A DNA stretch of 64,000 nucleotides, taken from positions 3,162,001 through 3,226,000 of the forward strand of contig NZ_OCSR01000002.1 of the NCBI RefSeq assembly GCF_900230185.1, read 5' to 3'. Below, one piece after another: positions 1 through 8,155 of the stretch. The notes under the pieces are model-generated. The model was not told the DNA's origin, did no database searches, and worked only from the letters and a program-made list of their open reading frames with translations. The translations under genes and the position numbers were made by a program. This DNA comes from Burkholderia sp. OK233. Its GTDB lineage: Bacteria; Pseudomonadota; Gammaproteobacteria; Burkholderiales; Burkholderiaceae. The first letter of the stretch is position 1. Each line of letters begins with the position of its first letter.

Positions 1-21
1 TTCCGTGGTTCAGCGGTTCTG

Positions 22-900
22 CTATGGCTTCACGGCTTCAGCCCCTTGGCCTTCGGCGCGTTGGCTCGCAGCAAACTCGCGCAATGCCGCCGCGGTTTGC
101 TGATCGGCGGGAAAGAAGGCTTCAATAGCAAGCTCCGACAGTGTGACATCTACCGGTGTGCCGAATACCGTGGTCGTGCTGAAGAACGACAGCACGCCGA
201 TCGGTGTGCGCAACCGCAGTGGCACGGCGATCTGATTGCCCGCGGTGTCCTCGTGGTCGGCCGCTTCCGCGCCGGGCGGAGCGGGATATGCGGCGAGTTC
301 GTCGCGCAGGGCGCTCAACGTGTCGTCACCGCTCACGTCGATTTGTCGCTGGAGTCGGGACAGCGCGTGCGCGCGCCAGGCATGCCAGTTGACGATCGAC
401 GCCGCGATGCCCTCCGGATGCAAGCTCAGTCTCATCGCATTGACTGGCGGTTTCAGAAGCTCCGGGCTTGCGCCTGCAAGCAGCGGCGCAAGCGCATTGT
501 TCGCGGCAACGATGGTCCAGTGACGATCGATCGCGAGGGCCGGATACGGCTCGTGACCTTTGAGCACCAACTCAACTGCCTCGCGCGCGGCGGCTAACTG
601 CGGGTCCGTCAAAGGGCGTTCGCGGAACAGTGGCGCATAACCCGCCGCAATCAGCAGCGCGTTGCGCGCGCGCAGTGGCACGTCGAGCCGCTCGGCGAGG
701 TGCATGACCATTTCCCGGCTCGGCACCGCACGGCCCGATTCGACGAAGCTCAGATGCCGCGTTGAAATATCGGCTTCAGCGGCGAGCAGCAACTGGCTCA
801 TTCTTCGCCGCTGCCGCCATTCGCGCAGCAGATCGCCGACCGTGCGGCTTGCCGTCGGCCTGTTCGACGGGATGGTTTGTGCAAGGGAGAGTGTGTTCAT
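22..900 (-). CDS. XRE-family regulator with MmyB-like ligand domain
   Basis: Predicted cytoplasmic transcription regulator of 292 residues. An N-terminal Cro/C1 helix-turn-helix lies at about residues 23-77 (VGDLLREWRQRRRMSQ, then the recognition-helix stretch STRHLSFVESGR). The C-terminal two thirds look like the MmyB-type PAS-like ligand-binding domain (ALAIDRHWTIVAANNAL, PVNAMRLSLHPEG). The ATG at 900 is preferred over an in-frame TTG at 918 because the family normally starts close to the HTH. A perfect 10-bp inverted repeat lies 33 bp upstream, so autoregulation is likely. Members of this family often control a neighbouring dehydrogenase gene; none is visible here, although the downstream end is cut by the window edge. 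The ligand is unknown. Confidence 0.9.
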   Translation of the reverse strand: MNTLSLAQTIPSNRPTASRTVGDLLREWRQRRRMSQLLLAAEADISTRHLSFVESGRAVPSREMVMHLAERLDVPLRARNALLIAAGYAPLFRERPLTDPQLAAAREAVELVLKGHEPYPALAIDRHWTIVAANNALAPLLAGASPELLKPPVNAMRLSLHPEGIAASIVNWHAWRAHALSRLQRQIDVSGDDTLSALRDELAAYPAPPGAEAADHEDTAGNQIAVPLRLRTPIGVLSFFSTTTVFGTPVDVTLSELAIEAFFPADQQTAAALREFAASQRAEGQGAEAVKP

Positions 901-932
901 GTTGCCGATGATAGCCAAAGCGCGTTAGCGAT

Positions 933-953
933 CCATTACCTGACAGGTAATGG
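933..953. promoter_or_regulatory. Palindromic operator upstream of the XRE regulator
   Basis: Perfect inverted repeat: CCATTACCTG, a single central A, then CAGGTAATGG. It sits 33 bp upstream of the regulator start codon. A 21-bp dyad with 10-bp arms is the expected form of a binding site for an XRE dimer. Assignment to this regulator is inferred from position and symmetry. Confidence 0.7.
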
Positions 954-1066
954 AATACCCGGGAATGCGCCGCAATACCCTGGAATATCCGAGAAAGCGT
1001 AGGAGCACCCACGAATACACAACTCTTTCAGGGCGTTACCCCAAGCGACAACACGCCAGGCGCGAA

Positions 1067-1369
1067 TCAGGCGGGCGCCACGCCTTCCGGCACGGCGTTG
1101 AGTTTGACGCCCAGCGCGCGCAGCAGTTTGAACACCGTATCCATGCGCGGTTTGGAGCCGGGCGCGAGTGTTTTATAGAGGCTTTCGCGCCCGAGTCCAG
1201 CGTCGGCCGCAACCTTCGCAATGCCGCGTGCTTTTGCGATGTCGGCGATCGCGGCGAGGAGGAGGTCGGCGTCGCCTTCTTCCAGCGCTGCGTTGAGATA
1301 CTCGGCGATCATTTCTTCGCTATCGAGGTAATGCGATGCGTCGAACCGTGCGGTTTTGACTTTGCTCAT
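1067..1369 (-). CDS. Antitoxin of a RelE/HigB-type toxin-antitoxin pair
   Basis: A 100-residue protein of the 'addiction module antidote' family (HigA-like). The C-terminal half carries a helix-turn-helix (VAADAGLGRESLYKTL) that should bind both the operator and DNA near the promoter. The N-terminal part (FDASHYLDSEEMIAEYLN) is characteristic of antidotes paired with Gp49-like toxins. The ATG at 1369 overlaps the toxin stop as ATGA, and AAGGAAC lies 5 bases upstream, so translation is coupled to the toxin. Gene order is toxin first, as in higBA systems. It neutralises the partner by direct binding (family knowledge). Confidence 0.88.
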   Translation of the reverse strand: MSKVKTARFDASHYLDSEEMIAEYLNAALEEGDADLLLAAIADIAKARGIAKVAADAGLGRESLYKTLAPGSKPRMDTVFKLLRALGVKLNAVPEGVAPA

Positions 1370-1671
1370 GACAGTTCCTTTCTGATGTCTGCCCATATTG
1401 ATCTGGCATGCCTGATGTCGGCTGGCTGCGTGGATTTATCGCCACCGCAGAGCAGCAGGAACACCGTGCGCCCTTCGCGCGCGAAGTAGACCCGATAGCC
1501 GGGACCGCAATCGATACGCATCTCGGATACACCGTCTTCCAGCAGCTTTACGTCGCCGAAATGACCTCGCTCAGCACGCCGGACCCGCACCAGGATTTTG
1601 GCTCTTGCCCTCAAGTCTGCGAGGCCGGCAAGCCAGTGGTCGAATTCCTCGGTGCGGTTGACCGTGTACAC
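1366..1671 (-). CDS. RelE/HigB-like (Gp49 family) toxin
   Basis: Small basic protein of the phage-derived Gp49/HigB branch of the RelE superfamily, which cleaves mRNA at the ribosome. From GTG at 1671 it has 101 residues: TEEFDHWLAGLADLRARAKI at the start, then FGDVKLLEDGVSEMRIDCGPGYRVYF and a C-terminal helix ending in DIRKELS. The GTG start is preferred over an ATG at 1737 because a plausible promoter and a palindromic operator (1696-1724) lie between the two. No clear Shine-Dalgarno precedes the GTG, so low or leaderless-like translation is possible. It overlaps the antitoxin by 4 bases. Confidence 0.85.
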   Translation of the reverse strand: MYTVNRTEEFDHWLAGLADLRARAKILVRVRRAERGHFGDVKLLEDGVSEMRIDCGPGYRVYFAREGRTVFLLLCGGDKSTQPADIRHARSIWADIRKELS

Positions 1672-1695
1672 AGGCGGTGAACCGATTTGTTGATG

Positions 1696-1724
1696 AGTGT
1701 ATCCTGTCGGATACGGTCTTGCAA
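1696..1724 (-). promoter_or_regulatory. Promoter and operator of the toxin-antitoxin operon
   Basis: On the minus strand, TTGCAA (1724-1719) and TACACT (1701-1696) are separated by 17 bases and resemble -35 and -10 elements. Inside the spacer and touching the -10 is an inverted repeat, GTATCC-TGTC-GGATAC (1699-1714). This fits conditional repression by the toxin-antitoxin complex. It places the transcript start near 1689, which supports the GTG toxin start. Confidence 0.6.
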
Positions 1725-1738
1725 GTGTGAAAACCATA

Positions 1739-1906
1739 TTAAAAAAGCGGCTTGTGTCCGCGCCCGTTCAGTTCGTCATATGCCGCGAGTCGACGCTGCG
1801 CGGCCCCCAATTCCGCCATGAGGTTAGCGGCTGACGCAGCCGGTGACGATTCGGCCGGATGGCCAATCCGGTGGACAAAAAAGCGCGGTTCTTCACGCCG
1901 GTGCAT
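1739..1906 (-). CDS. Possible 55-residue hypothetical protein
   Basis: Open frame on the minus strand starting MHRREEPRFFVHRIGHPAES and ending in YDELNGRGHKPLF. A GGGAGGT lies about 10 bases before the ATG, and the composition (helical RRLAAYDELN end) is protein-like. No family is recognised. The opposite strand also has an open frame here, which I consider less likely. It ends just upstream of the toxin-antitoxin promoter region. Confidence 0.35.
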   Translation of the reverse strand: MHRREEPRFFVHRIGHPAESSPAASAANLMAELGAAQRRLAAYDELNGRGHKPLF

Positions 1907-2030
1907 CCGGATGCTTACCTCCCACGTAATCGACGCGCTGCGCTCGAGCCATCAATCTTCACTCCGAGCCCGCCGCATACAACGTGTCTGCCGAGCGTAG
2001 TGCTCAGTCATGCCAATCAAGGAGTCTGAG

Positions 2031-2399
2031 ATGAATGCGCATACCGATCTGATCGACCGTTACTTCGACGCATGGAATGAAACCGATGCAGTGCGCCGCC
2101 GCGAACTGATCGCCGCGACATGGACTGCCGATGCCGACTATCGCGATCCGCTGCTGGCAGGCGCGGGCCATGACGGCATCGACGCGATGATCCGTGCGGT
2201 GCATGAACGCTTCCCGCATCACACGTTTCACCGCACGACGGAAGTCGACGGTTTCGCGAACCGCCTGCGCTTTTCGTGGGCACTCACCACGCCGGCCGGT
2301 GAGGCAATCGTCAAGGGATCCGACTTCGGCGTGCTCGACACGCACGGTCGCCTGCAGGCGGTGACGGGTTTCCTCGACCAGGTCCCTGCCGCTACCTGA
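2031..2399 (+). CDS. SnoaL/NTF2-like small protein
   Basis: A 122-residue cone-shaped alpha+beta barrel protein. The opening MNAHTDLIDRYFDAWNETD and the central stretch DADYRDPLLAGAGHDGIDAM are typical of the SnoaL-like/NTF2 superfamily, members of which act as isomerases, cyclases or binding proteins. The start at 2031 has AAGGAG 7 bases upstream. A substrate cannot be deduced. It is followed 30 bases later by a small membrane-protein gene on the same strand. Confidence 0.8.
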   Translation: MNAHTDLIDRYFDAWNETDAVRRRELIAATWTADADYRDPLLAGAGHDGIDAMIRAVHERFPHHTFHRTTEVDGFANRLRFSWALTTPAGEAIVKGSDFGVLDTHGRLQAVTGFLDQVPAAT

Positions 2400-2429
2400 C
2401 CACACGCAGTCTTTTTCACGGAGACGATC

Positions 2430-2690
2430 ATGCACGAGTCCGTTGCCGCCACGGCTCCCGGTATTGTCCTCGCGGTCGCGCGCCTGTCGGGCGCTGTCGA
2501 CGCGCTCTCCAGCGCGATCGCCGGCTTCGCTCTGCTGGCCGGCACGCGCGCGTTCACCTTCACTGCGTTGCTGGCCTGGCGCGAGCCGGTGCTTGGTGGC
2601 GCGGGTCTCGTGCTGCTCGCGTTGGTCGGATGGCTGCGGTGGCGGTGTCGCGCAATGCCGCTCGCCGCATCGTGTGGAAAGGCGGATTGA
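2430..2690 (+). CDS. Small hypothetical membrane protein
   Basis: An 86-residue protein with a hydrophobic profile: an alanine/leucine-rich segment near residues 10-48 and a second clear membrane segment (GGAGLVLLALVGWLRW), ending in a short basic and cysteine-containing tail. CGGAGACG lies a few bases before the ATG. I do not recognise a family. It follows the NTF2-like gene closely and may be co-transcribed with it. Confidence 0.5.
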   Translation: MHESVAATAPGIVLAVARLSGAVDALSSAIAGFALLAGTRAFTFTALLAWREPVLGGAGLVLLALVGWLRWRCRAMPLAASCGKAD

Positions 2691-2811
2691 CGGTGAGCCC
2701 CGGGCAACGGACCGTGCGCCACGGTCTTGCTACAATCGATCGCGACGCGCCACAAGGGCAATCCGCTCGAACCCGGGCAGCTGGCGGCCAATCGAACCTG
2801 AAGGAGACACC

Positions 2812-3276
2812 GTGCTGAAGAATCTGGATCCGCTGCTGAATGCCGATGTGCTGCATGCGCTACGCTCGATGGGGCATGGCGACGAACTGGTGGTTTGCGA
2901 CGCCAACTTTCCGGGCGCGTCCGTCGCGCAGGAGACGGTGTTGGGCAAGCTGCTGCGCCTCGATGGCGTGAACGCGCCGCGTGCCATTCGCGCGATTCTG
3001 TCGGTGATGCCGCTGGATACATTCATCGAGCGCCCTGCGTCGCGGATGGAAGTGGTGGGCGAACCGAATACGATTCCAGCCGTTCAGCGCGAAGTGCAGA
3101 TCGAGATCAATGCGGCGGAAGGGCGCGAGGTGCCGTTTGCTTCGGTCGAACGTTTCGCTTTCTATGAGCGGGCGCGCAAAGCCTATTGCGTGATCGCTAC
3201 CGGCGAAGCGCGCGGTTACGGCTGCTTCGTTTTTACGAAGGGTGTCCTGCTCGCGCCGGATGCGCCGGAGCAATAG
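2812..3276 (+). CDS. fucU: RbsD/FucU-family sugar mutarotase
   Basis: A 154-residue cytosolic protein of the RbsD/FucU family, which interconverts sugar anomers. The opening MLKNLDPLLN (GTG start, AAGGAG 6 bases upstream) and RSMGHGDELVVCDANFP carry the family histidine (residue 22) and aspartate (residue 30). The late FAFYERARKAYCVIATGE block matches FucU proteins more closely than RbsD. No fucose catabolic gene lies nearby; a VOC protein follows 24 bases later. The true substrate (L-fucose or another sugar) is unproven. Confidence 0.85.
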   Translation: MLKNLDPLLNADVLHALRSMGHGDELVVCDANFPGASVAQETVLGKLLRLDGVNAPRAIRAILSVMPLDTFIERPASRMEVVGEPNTIPAVQREVQIEINAAEGREVPFASVERFAFYERARKAYCVIATGEARGYGCFVFTKGVLLAPDAPEQ

Positions 3277-3300
3277 CACCTCGCTACGGCGACGATACCC

Positions 3301-3708
3301 ATGAGCTTCTCGATAGACAGTCTCGATCATCTCGTTCTGAATGTCGCCGACGTGGAAGCCAGCGCGGCCTGGTATGCACGCATGCTCGGCATGCGGCGCA
3401 CCGAGTTCGAGTCGCGCACCGGCACGCGTGTGGCGATGACATACGGCAATCAGAAGATCAACTTGCGTCCCGCGGATGCGGACACGGTCGCGTGGTTCAC
3501 CGGGCGCGAGCCGGTGCCGGGCAGCGCCGATCTGTGTTTTGTCACCACCACGAGTCCCGCTGAGGTCAAGGCTCACTGGCTCGCTCAGGGTGTCGAGATA
3601 GAAGCCGGCCCGGTTGAACGCGACGGCGCGCGCGGCAAGATGACCTCGGTGTATTGTCGCGATCCGGATGGCAATCTGATCGAGGTCGCGACGTATCCCC
3701 GCGGATAA
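3301..3708 (+). CDS. VOC-superfamily (glyoxalase-like) protein
   Basis: A 135-residue vicinal-oxygen-chelate protein made of two beta-alpha-beta-beta-beta units. DHLVLNVADVEASAAWYARM supplies the first metal-ligand histidine, and DPDGNLIEVATYP near the C terminus supplies the usual glutamate. It most resembles the GLOD5/virulence-protein branch of single-VOC-fold proteins. The reaction is unknown. It lies directly downstream of the fucU-like gene and may share its transcript. Confidence 0.8.
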   Translation: MSFSIDSLDHLVLNVADVEASAAWYARMLGMRRTEFESRTGTRVAMTYGNQKINLRPADADTVAWFTGREPVPGSADLCFVTTTSPAEVKAHWLAQGVEIEAGPVERDGARGKMTSVYCRDPDGNLIEVATYPRG

Positions 3709-3918
3709 GCGCGGCGGCAATACTGTCCGTGGCGTGCACGATCGGGCCCGCGCTGGGCGCTTGGACACCTTTTTCCTTCCCTTGAGACGGCGCGGATTGC
3801 GCCATTCATGCCGGCCCACACTTGGAAAAGGCGGGCAGCGCACCTATTCTCAGGTGCAAAGTGGGGAACTGCGGCCGTCTGGCCGGGTCTGCTGCTTATT
3901 CATTTACAGGAGCCCCTC

Positions 3919-4350
3919 ATGACGCGTCCCGTCGATTCCGGCGTCATCCTCATCGCGCGTATTGCCCTTGCCGTGCTGTTTTTATGGGGCGGTGTGATGA
4001 AACTGCTGGGCTATGCGGGCTTTGTCGGCTATCTGAATTCGAAGGGTGTGCCGCTCGTCCAGGTCGCGGCACCGATTGCAACAGCGGTCGAGGCACTCGG
4101 TGGCCTGCTGCTGATCGTCGGCTTCAAGATCCGCCCGCTCGCGCTCATCATGGCCGTCTACACCGTGGCAGCCGCAGTGCTGGGCCACGATTTCTGGAAT
4201 GTTACCGATCCCGCTTTGCAACGCGACATGGTGATTCACTTCTGGAAGAATATCGGTATCGCTGGTGGTTTCCTGCTGCTGTTCGTGACCGGAGCGGGCC
4301 GAATCAGTATCGACGGCGCACGCGCACCACGCGGCGGGCTGAATCTCTGA
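3919..4350 (+). CDS. DoxX-family membrane protein
   Basis: A 143-residue inner-membrane protein with four predicted hydrophobic segments: ILIARIALAVLFLWGGVMKL, the TAVEALGGLLLIVG region, LALIMAVYTVAAAVLGH, and IGIAGGFLLLFVTGAG. The GGVMKL of helix 1 and the HDFWN loop are typical of DoxX proteins. The ATG at 3919 has AGGAG 9 bases upstream, which is why longer in-frame versions are rejected. Family members are linked to thiol/redox processes, but a precise role cannot be stated. Confidence 0.85.
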   Translation: MTRPVDSGVILIARIALAVLFLWGGVMKLLGYAGFVGYLNSKGVPLVQVAAPIATAVEALGGLLLIVGFKIRPLALIMAVYTVAAAVLGHDFWNVTDPALQRDMVIHFWKNIGIAGGFLLLFVTGAGRISIDGARAPRGGLNL

Positions 4351-4414
4351 TCACGCAATTGAGCTAGTCTGCGCAGGTCGCTTTTGATTGTGGCTGTAAT
4401 CAAGGGAGCAAATA

Positions 4415-4687
4415 ATGATTCAAAGTTTTGAGCAAACAATTGGCGGCAAGGTCACGCAGTTGTGCGCAAGTCTCGGCGAAGGGTCTACGCCGCATCGCGT
4501 CATCATCAGCCTTGCCGATTCGGCAAAAACACTGGTGGTTCTGGATGCATCGGGTCTTATCGGCACGATCAAGGCTGAAATTGAACAGCCGGAAAAGCTG
4601 ATCGCCGACGCGATCGCCAAGGCGCAAAACGAAGGGCTGATCGAGCGCGCGATCGACACCGGCACGATTCAGGAAGCGCCGCTGTAA
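4415..4687 (+). CDS. Hypothetical 90-residue protein
   Basis: Soluble, mixed alpha/beta-looking protein with a good ribosome-binding site (AAGGGAGCAAATA before the ATG). The middle part (PHRVIISLADSAKTLVVLDA) looks like a beta-hairpin pair, followed by a helix-rich end. No family is recognised. Its stop is followed by a long hairpin shared with the convergent MFS gene. Confidence 0.6.
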   Translation: MIQSFEQTIGGKVTQLCASLGEGSTPHRVIISLADSAKTLVVLDASGLIGTIKAEIEQPEKLIADAIAKAQNEGLIERAIDTGTIQEAPL

Positions 4688-4712
4688 CCCGTGCGGCGGC
4701 AGCGCGATTTGC

Positions 4713-4754
4713 TGAAACGCGCTGGTCAACCGAAGAGGCGATCAGCGCGTTTCA
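4713..4754. terminator. Hairpin between convergent genes
   Basis: Perfect 12-bp inverted repeat: TGAAACGCGCTG (4713-4724) and CAGCGCGTTTCA (4743-4754), with an 18-base loop. The right arm includes the stop codon of the convergent MFS gene. There is no U-tract, so it may protect 3' ends or terminate weakly in either direction. Confidence 0.55.
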
Positions 4755-6310
4755 CGAACTCGCCCAGGGCCAGTTCTGTGCGGCTTGGAGCTTGACGCCT
4801 GCGGCTCCGGATGGACAAGGCAGCCCATTACTCCACCGACCACCAGCAAACCGACCGAGATGGCCGTCACGGCCTGCATCCCCGCGACGATCTGCGTGGC
4901 AGCCGCGCCGCTCGCCAACGCGCCGAAGGCGGCCACACCCACCGCACCGCCTGCTTGCCGGGCCGTATTCAGCACGGCGGACGCAGTGCCGGCGCGCTTC
5001 GCTTCAACGGAAGCCAGCACGGCGGTCGTCATCGCCGGGACCGCGAGGCCCATCCCGGACGGTATCAGCAGGAACGGCAGCAGCAAGCCGACGAGCGGCG
5101 TGGACGCATCGACGAAATGCAGCAGGCCATAGCCGAGCCCCGCAGTGATTGCGCCGGCGATCATTGGCACACGTACGCCAAAGCGTCCGACCACCCAGCC
5201 GCTCGCGACGTTCGAGAGCAGAAAGCCGCCCGTCAACGGCAGGAAAGCGAGGCCAGCCTGCAGCGGGGTATAGCCGCGTACGCGCTGCAAATACAGGCTC
5301 AGCACGAACACCATGCCGTAGTACGTCAGATTCACGCAGATGCCGAACAGCACCGCCGCATTGAAGGTGCGCTTGCTGAATAGCGAGAGGGGCAGCATCG
5401 GTGCCGCGACACGCGATTCCACGACGATAAAAGCGCCGGCCGCGATCAGCGCGAGTATGAAACCGCCGGCGACCAGCGGATGGCTTAGCCCCAGCGGCCG
5501 CCATTCGATCACAGCGGCGACGAAGGCGGTGAGCGCGACGATCGCAAGGGTCTGGCCGGTCAGATCGATGCCACCCGGGATTTCGCTGGCCGTAGCCGAT
5601 GCCGTGGCTGTAGCCCCAGGCGTAGTTCTTGCGCTAGTGCCCGCCGTTGTCCCAGTCCCCGTGCGAGTCCCAGTCGTGGTCGTAGAAGGAGCCGAAGCCG
5701 CTCCTTGTGCGTCTTTCCGCGCGGCCCCAGACTGCGGTACCCAAAGCGAAGTCGCCAGCAAACCGGCTACGCAAATCGGCAGATTGACAAGAAAGATGCT
5801 GCGCCAGCCGAACGCCGCGATCAGCACGCCACCGACCACCGGTCCGGCCGCGATTGCAATCGCGCCCGCGGCGGTCCACAGCCCAACTGCACGTGCCCGC
5901 AGCTTCGGATCGTGGCCGTAGGACTGATTGAGCAGCGCCAGCGAGTTCGGCAGCATGGCGGCGGCGCCGATGCCTTGCACGGCGCGCGCGGCGACCAGCA
6001 TGGTGGCATCGAGTGCCAATCCGCAGGCGAGCGACGCGAGCGCGAACAGCACGATGCCGGCCGCGTACATGCGCCGTGTGCCGAGCCGGTCGCCGAGCGC
6101 GCCCGCCGATAGCATCAGCACGGCGAACGCGAGTGTGTATGCGTCGACGACCCATTGCAGGCCCGCGACATCCGCATGCAGGTTCGCGCCGATCTTCGGC
6201 AGGGCGATGTTGACGATGGTCACATCGAGTTGCGTGACGACGAAGCCGATGCTGACGGTCGCAAGGACGCGGCTGAGGGTGGGCGAGACGGGAGTGTTGG
6301 GAGAGTTCAT
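4742..6310 (-). CDS. MFS multidrug-type transporter (DHA2/EmrB-QacA, 14 TM)
   Basis: A 522-residue inner-membrane drug/proton antiporter-like protein. Recognisable family motifs are D1 (LDVTIVNIALPKIG), motif A (GALGDRLGTRRM) and the antiporter motif C region (AGPVVGGVLIAAFGW). Fourteen membrane segments fit the length. Between the sixth and seventh segments is an unusual 50-residue loop that is almost pure Thr/Gly/Ala/Ser (encoded around 5580-5715). The ATG at 6310 is chosen by alignment of the N terminus; no strong Shine-Dalgarno is seen. The substrate is unknown. Confidence 0.88.
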   Translation of the reverse strand: MNSPNTPVSPTLSRVLATVSIGFVVTQLDVTIVNIALPKIGANLHADVAGLQWVVDAYTLAFAVLMLSAGALGDRLGTRRMYAAGIVLFALASLACGLALDATMLVAARAVQGIGAAAMLPNSLALLNQSYGHDPKLRARAVGLWTAAGAIAIAAGPVVGGVLIAAFGWRSIFLVNLPICVAGLLATSLWVPQSGAARKDAQGAASAPSTTTTGTRTGTGTTAGTSARTTPGATATASATASEIPGGIDLTGQTLAIVALTAFVAAVIEWRPLGLSHPLVAGGFILALIAAGAFIVVESRVAAPMLPLSLFSKRTFNAAVLFGICVNLTYYGMVFVLSLYLQRVRGYTPLQAGLAFLPLTGGFLLSNVASGWVVGRFGVRVPMIAGAITAGLGYGLLHFVDASTPLVGLLLPFLLIPSGMGLAVPAMTTAVLASVEAKRAGTASAVLNTARQAGGAVGVAAFGALASGAAATQIVAGMQAVTAISVGLLVVGGVMGCLVHPEPQASSSKPHRTGPGRVRETR

Positions 6311-6403
6311 GAGACACATCGTAGGCCGATGCGGCGCACGATGTTTCGGTCCGGCGTGAAGTGTCGATGTCGCCGGAATTGCCGGGCGTGAAGCCGATTG
6401 AAA

Positions 6404-6431
6404 CAACGGCGCACCAGGCGGTGCGCCGTTG
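6404..6431 (-). terminator. Terminator of the MHS transporter gene
   Basis: CAACGGCGCACC (6404-6415), a four-base loop, then GGTGCGCCGTTG (6420-6431), followed on the minus strand by TTTC. The 12-bp perfect stem lies 14 bases past the stop codon at 6445. Confidence 0.7.
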
Positions 6432-6444
6432 CAAAACAGCTCGA

Positions 6445-7746
6445 TTAGCGCGCTTGCGGCGCGTCTTTGATGAACAGCGTAGTCAATGCTCCGACAATGC
6501 AGATCGCGCCGACATAAAGCGGCGCGGCCATCGGGTTCGACTTCATCATCAGCGAGACGGCGATCGGCGTGAGGCCGCCGAACACTGCGTAGGCAACGTT
6601 ATACGAGAACGAGATGCCCGAGAATCGCACGACCGGCGGGAACGCCTTCACCAGCACGAACGGAATCGCGCCGATTACACCGACGAACAGGCCGGCCACG
6701 GCGTACAGCGGCACCAGTGTCGACGTATCGACGGCAAGCTGCTGGAACATCACGTAGTACGTCACGGCCAGCGCGAGGCCGCCGATGAAAATCGTGCGCC
6801 CCGCGCCGATGCGGCCGGCGATCGAGCCCGCCATCACGCAGCCGATCGTCAGGCACAGCGTTGCCACGCAGTTCGCCAGCAACGCGGTGGCCGGCGCGAT
6901 ATGAAACTGCTTCTGCAGCAGCGTCGGCGTCATCAGAATCACCACGACGATCGCAGCCGACAGCATCCACGTGAGCAGCATCGACACGATCACGGCGCGG
7001 CCGTGGTCGCGCAGCACGGCCTTGAGCGGCACTTCCGCGGCGATCGCCTTGCGTTGCTTGAGCTCGGCGAACACCGGCGTCTCATGCAGCCAGCGGCGCA
7101 GATAAACCGAGAACATGCCGAACACGCCACCCACCAGGAACGGGATGCGCCATGCGTAGGCGGAGATTTCCGCCGGTGCGAAGTTGCGGTTCACCGCCGA
7201 GGCGATCAGCGAACCAAGCAGGATGCCTGCCGTGAGGCCCGCTGTCAGCGTGCCGCACGCATAGCCGATGTGCCGCTGCGGCACGTGCTCGGAAACGAAC
7301 ACCCATGCGCCCGGCACTTCGCCGCCGACCGCCGCGCCCTGCATCACGCGGAACACCAGCAGCAGTACCGGCGCCATCACGCCGATACTGGCGTAGGTGG
7401 GCAGCAGACCCATCATCAGCGTCGGCACCGACATCAGCAGCACGCTCAGCGTGAACATGCGCTTGCGGCCGAACAGGTCGCCGAAGTGCGCCATGATGAT
7501 GCCGCCCAGCGGTCGGGCCAGATAGCCGGCCGCGAAGATGCCGAAGGTCTGCACCTGACGCAGCCAGTCCGGCATTGCGGCGGGGAAGAACAACTGGCCG
7601 ATCGCCGGCGCAAAGAATACGAAGATGATGAAGTCGTAAAACTCCAGCGCCCCGCCGAGCGCGGCGAGACCGAGCGTCTTGTAATCGCTTCGCCCAAGAG
7701 GGCGTGGGGTGACAGCCTGCGCTCCACCCAGATTTGTCGCTTGCAT
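6445..7746 (-). CDS. MFS transporter of the metabolite:H+ symporter (MHS) type
   Basis: A 433-residue, 12-helix inner-membrane importer. LGGALEFYDFIIFVFFAP is the signature start of the MHS group (citrate, shikimate, proline/betaine carriers). LARPLGGIIMAHFGDLFGRKRM is its motif A, and FRVMQGAAVGGEVPGAWVF is the fourth-helix signature. The start ATG at 7746 is chosen because the conserved region begins soon after. The substrate is a small organic acid or amino acid. Hydroxyproline or shikimate, whose catabolic genes lie nearby, would be reasonable guesses but are not proven. Confidence 0.88.
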   Translation of the reverse strand: MQATNLGGAQAVTPRPLGRSDYKTLGLAALGGALEFYDFIIFVFFAPAIGQLFFPAAMPDWLRQVQTFGIFAAGYLARPLGGIIMAHFGDLFGRKRMFTLSVLLMSVPTLMMGLLPTYASIGVMAPVLLLVFRVMQGAAVGGEVPGAWVFVSEHVPQRHIGYACGTLTAGLTAGILLGSLIASAVNRNFAPAEISAYAWRIPFLVGGVFGMFSVYLRRWLHETPVFAELKQRKAIAAEVPLKAVLRDHGRAVIVSMLLTWMLSAAIVVVILMTPTLLQKQFHIAPATALLANCVATLCLTIGCVMAGSIAGRIGAGRTIFIGGLALAVTYYVMFQQLAVDTSTLVPLYAVAGLFVGVIGAIPFVLVKAFPPVVRFSGISFSYNVAYAVFGGLTPIAVSLMMKSNPMAAPLYVGAICIVGALTTLFIKDAPQAR

Positions 7747-8155
7747 TGCTTGTGTCTTGTCTTGAATTGGAAACCACACGCAGCGCGTGGAAAAACGGCG
7801 GTCGTCGGGCGAGAAGTGTGGCAAGCGCTGGGTAGAGCACGGGACACCGGCGCGCCGGCCCGGATAGGGCAAGCGCGATGACGACTGGGGCCAGGGCGGC
7901 GATTTTACAGGATGAAAGCCGGTCGCTTCGGGAAGTACTTAATTAGATTGGAAAAAGTTCCCGGAAACGTGTCTTTTCGACGGCGGCCAGGACGGCGAGG
8001 CCCGTGCGTCGTGCGAGCCGCAGCGGTCACGTGTAGGAATGCAGCACACACGTGTCGGAAGGGGGCGATTGGCGCGCAAATTAGGAATGCTCCTATGGGA
8101 TGGCGTGAGCGTCCCTCTGAGAATCGCGTCCGAGCTATCAGTTAAGAGTCATCCC
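7747..8155. other. 409-bp divergent intergenic region
   Basis: Separates the MHS transporter (minus) from the response regulator (plus). It should hold promoters for both. An AT-richer patch around 7935-7955 is the most promoter-like stretch. I see no convincing gene or repeat in it; the short open frames read as Arg-rich GC artefacts. Confidence 0.4.

Noticed and set aside
1752..2000. An 82-codon plus-strand open frame upstream of the NTF2-like gene
   Set aside because: No ribosome-binding site and Arg/Ser/Ala-rich composition; the opposite-strand 55-codon frame is slightly better supported.
6361..7881. A 506-codon open frame on the plus strand opposite the MHS transporter
   Set aside because: It is His/Arg/Gln-rich with no recognisable fold and lies exactly antisense to a clear transporter. 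High-GC codon use makes such mirrors common.
7912..8145. A 77-codon open frame before the response regulator
   Set aside because: Arg-rich, no ribosome-binding site, no family.
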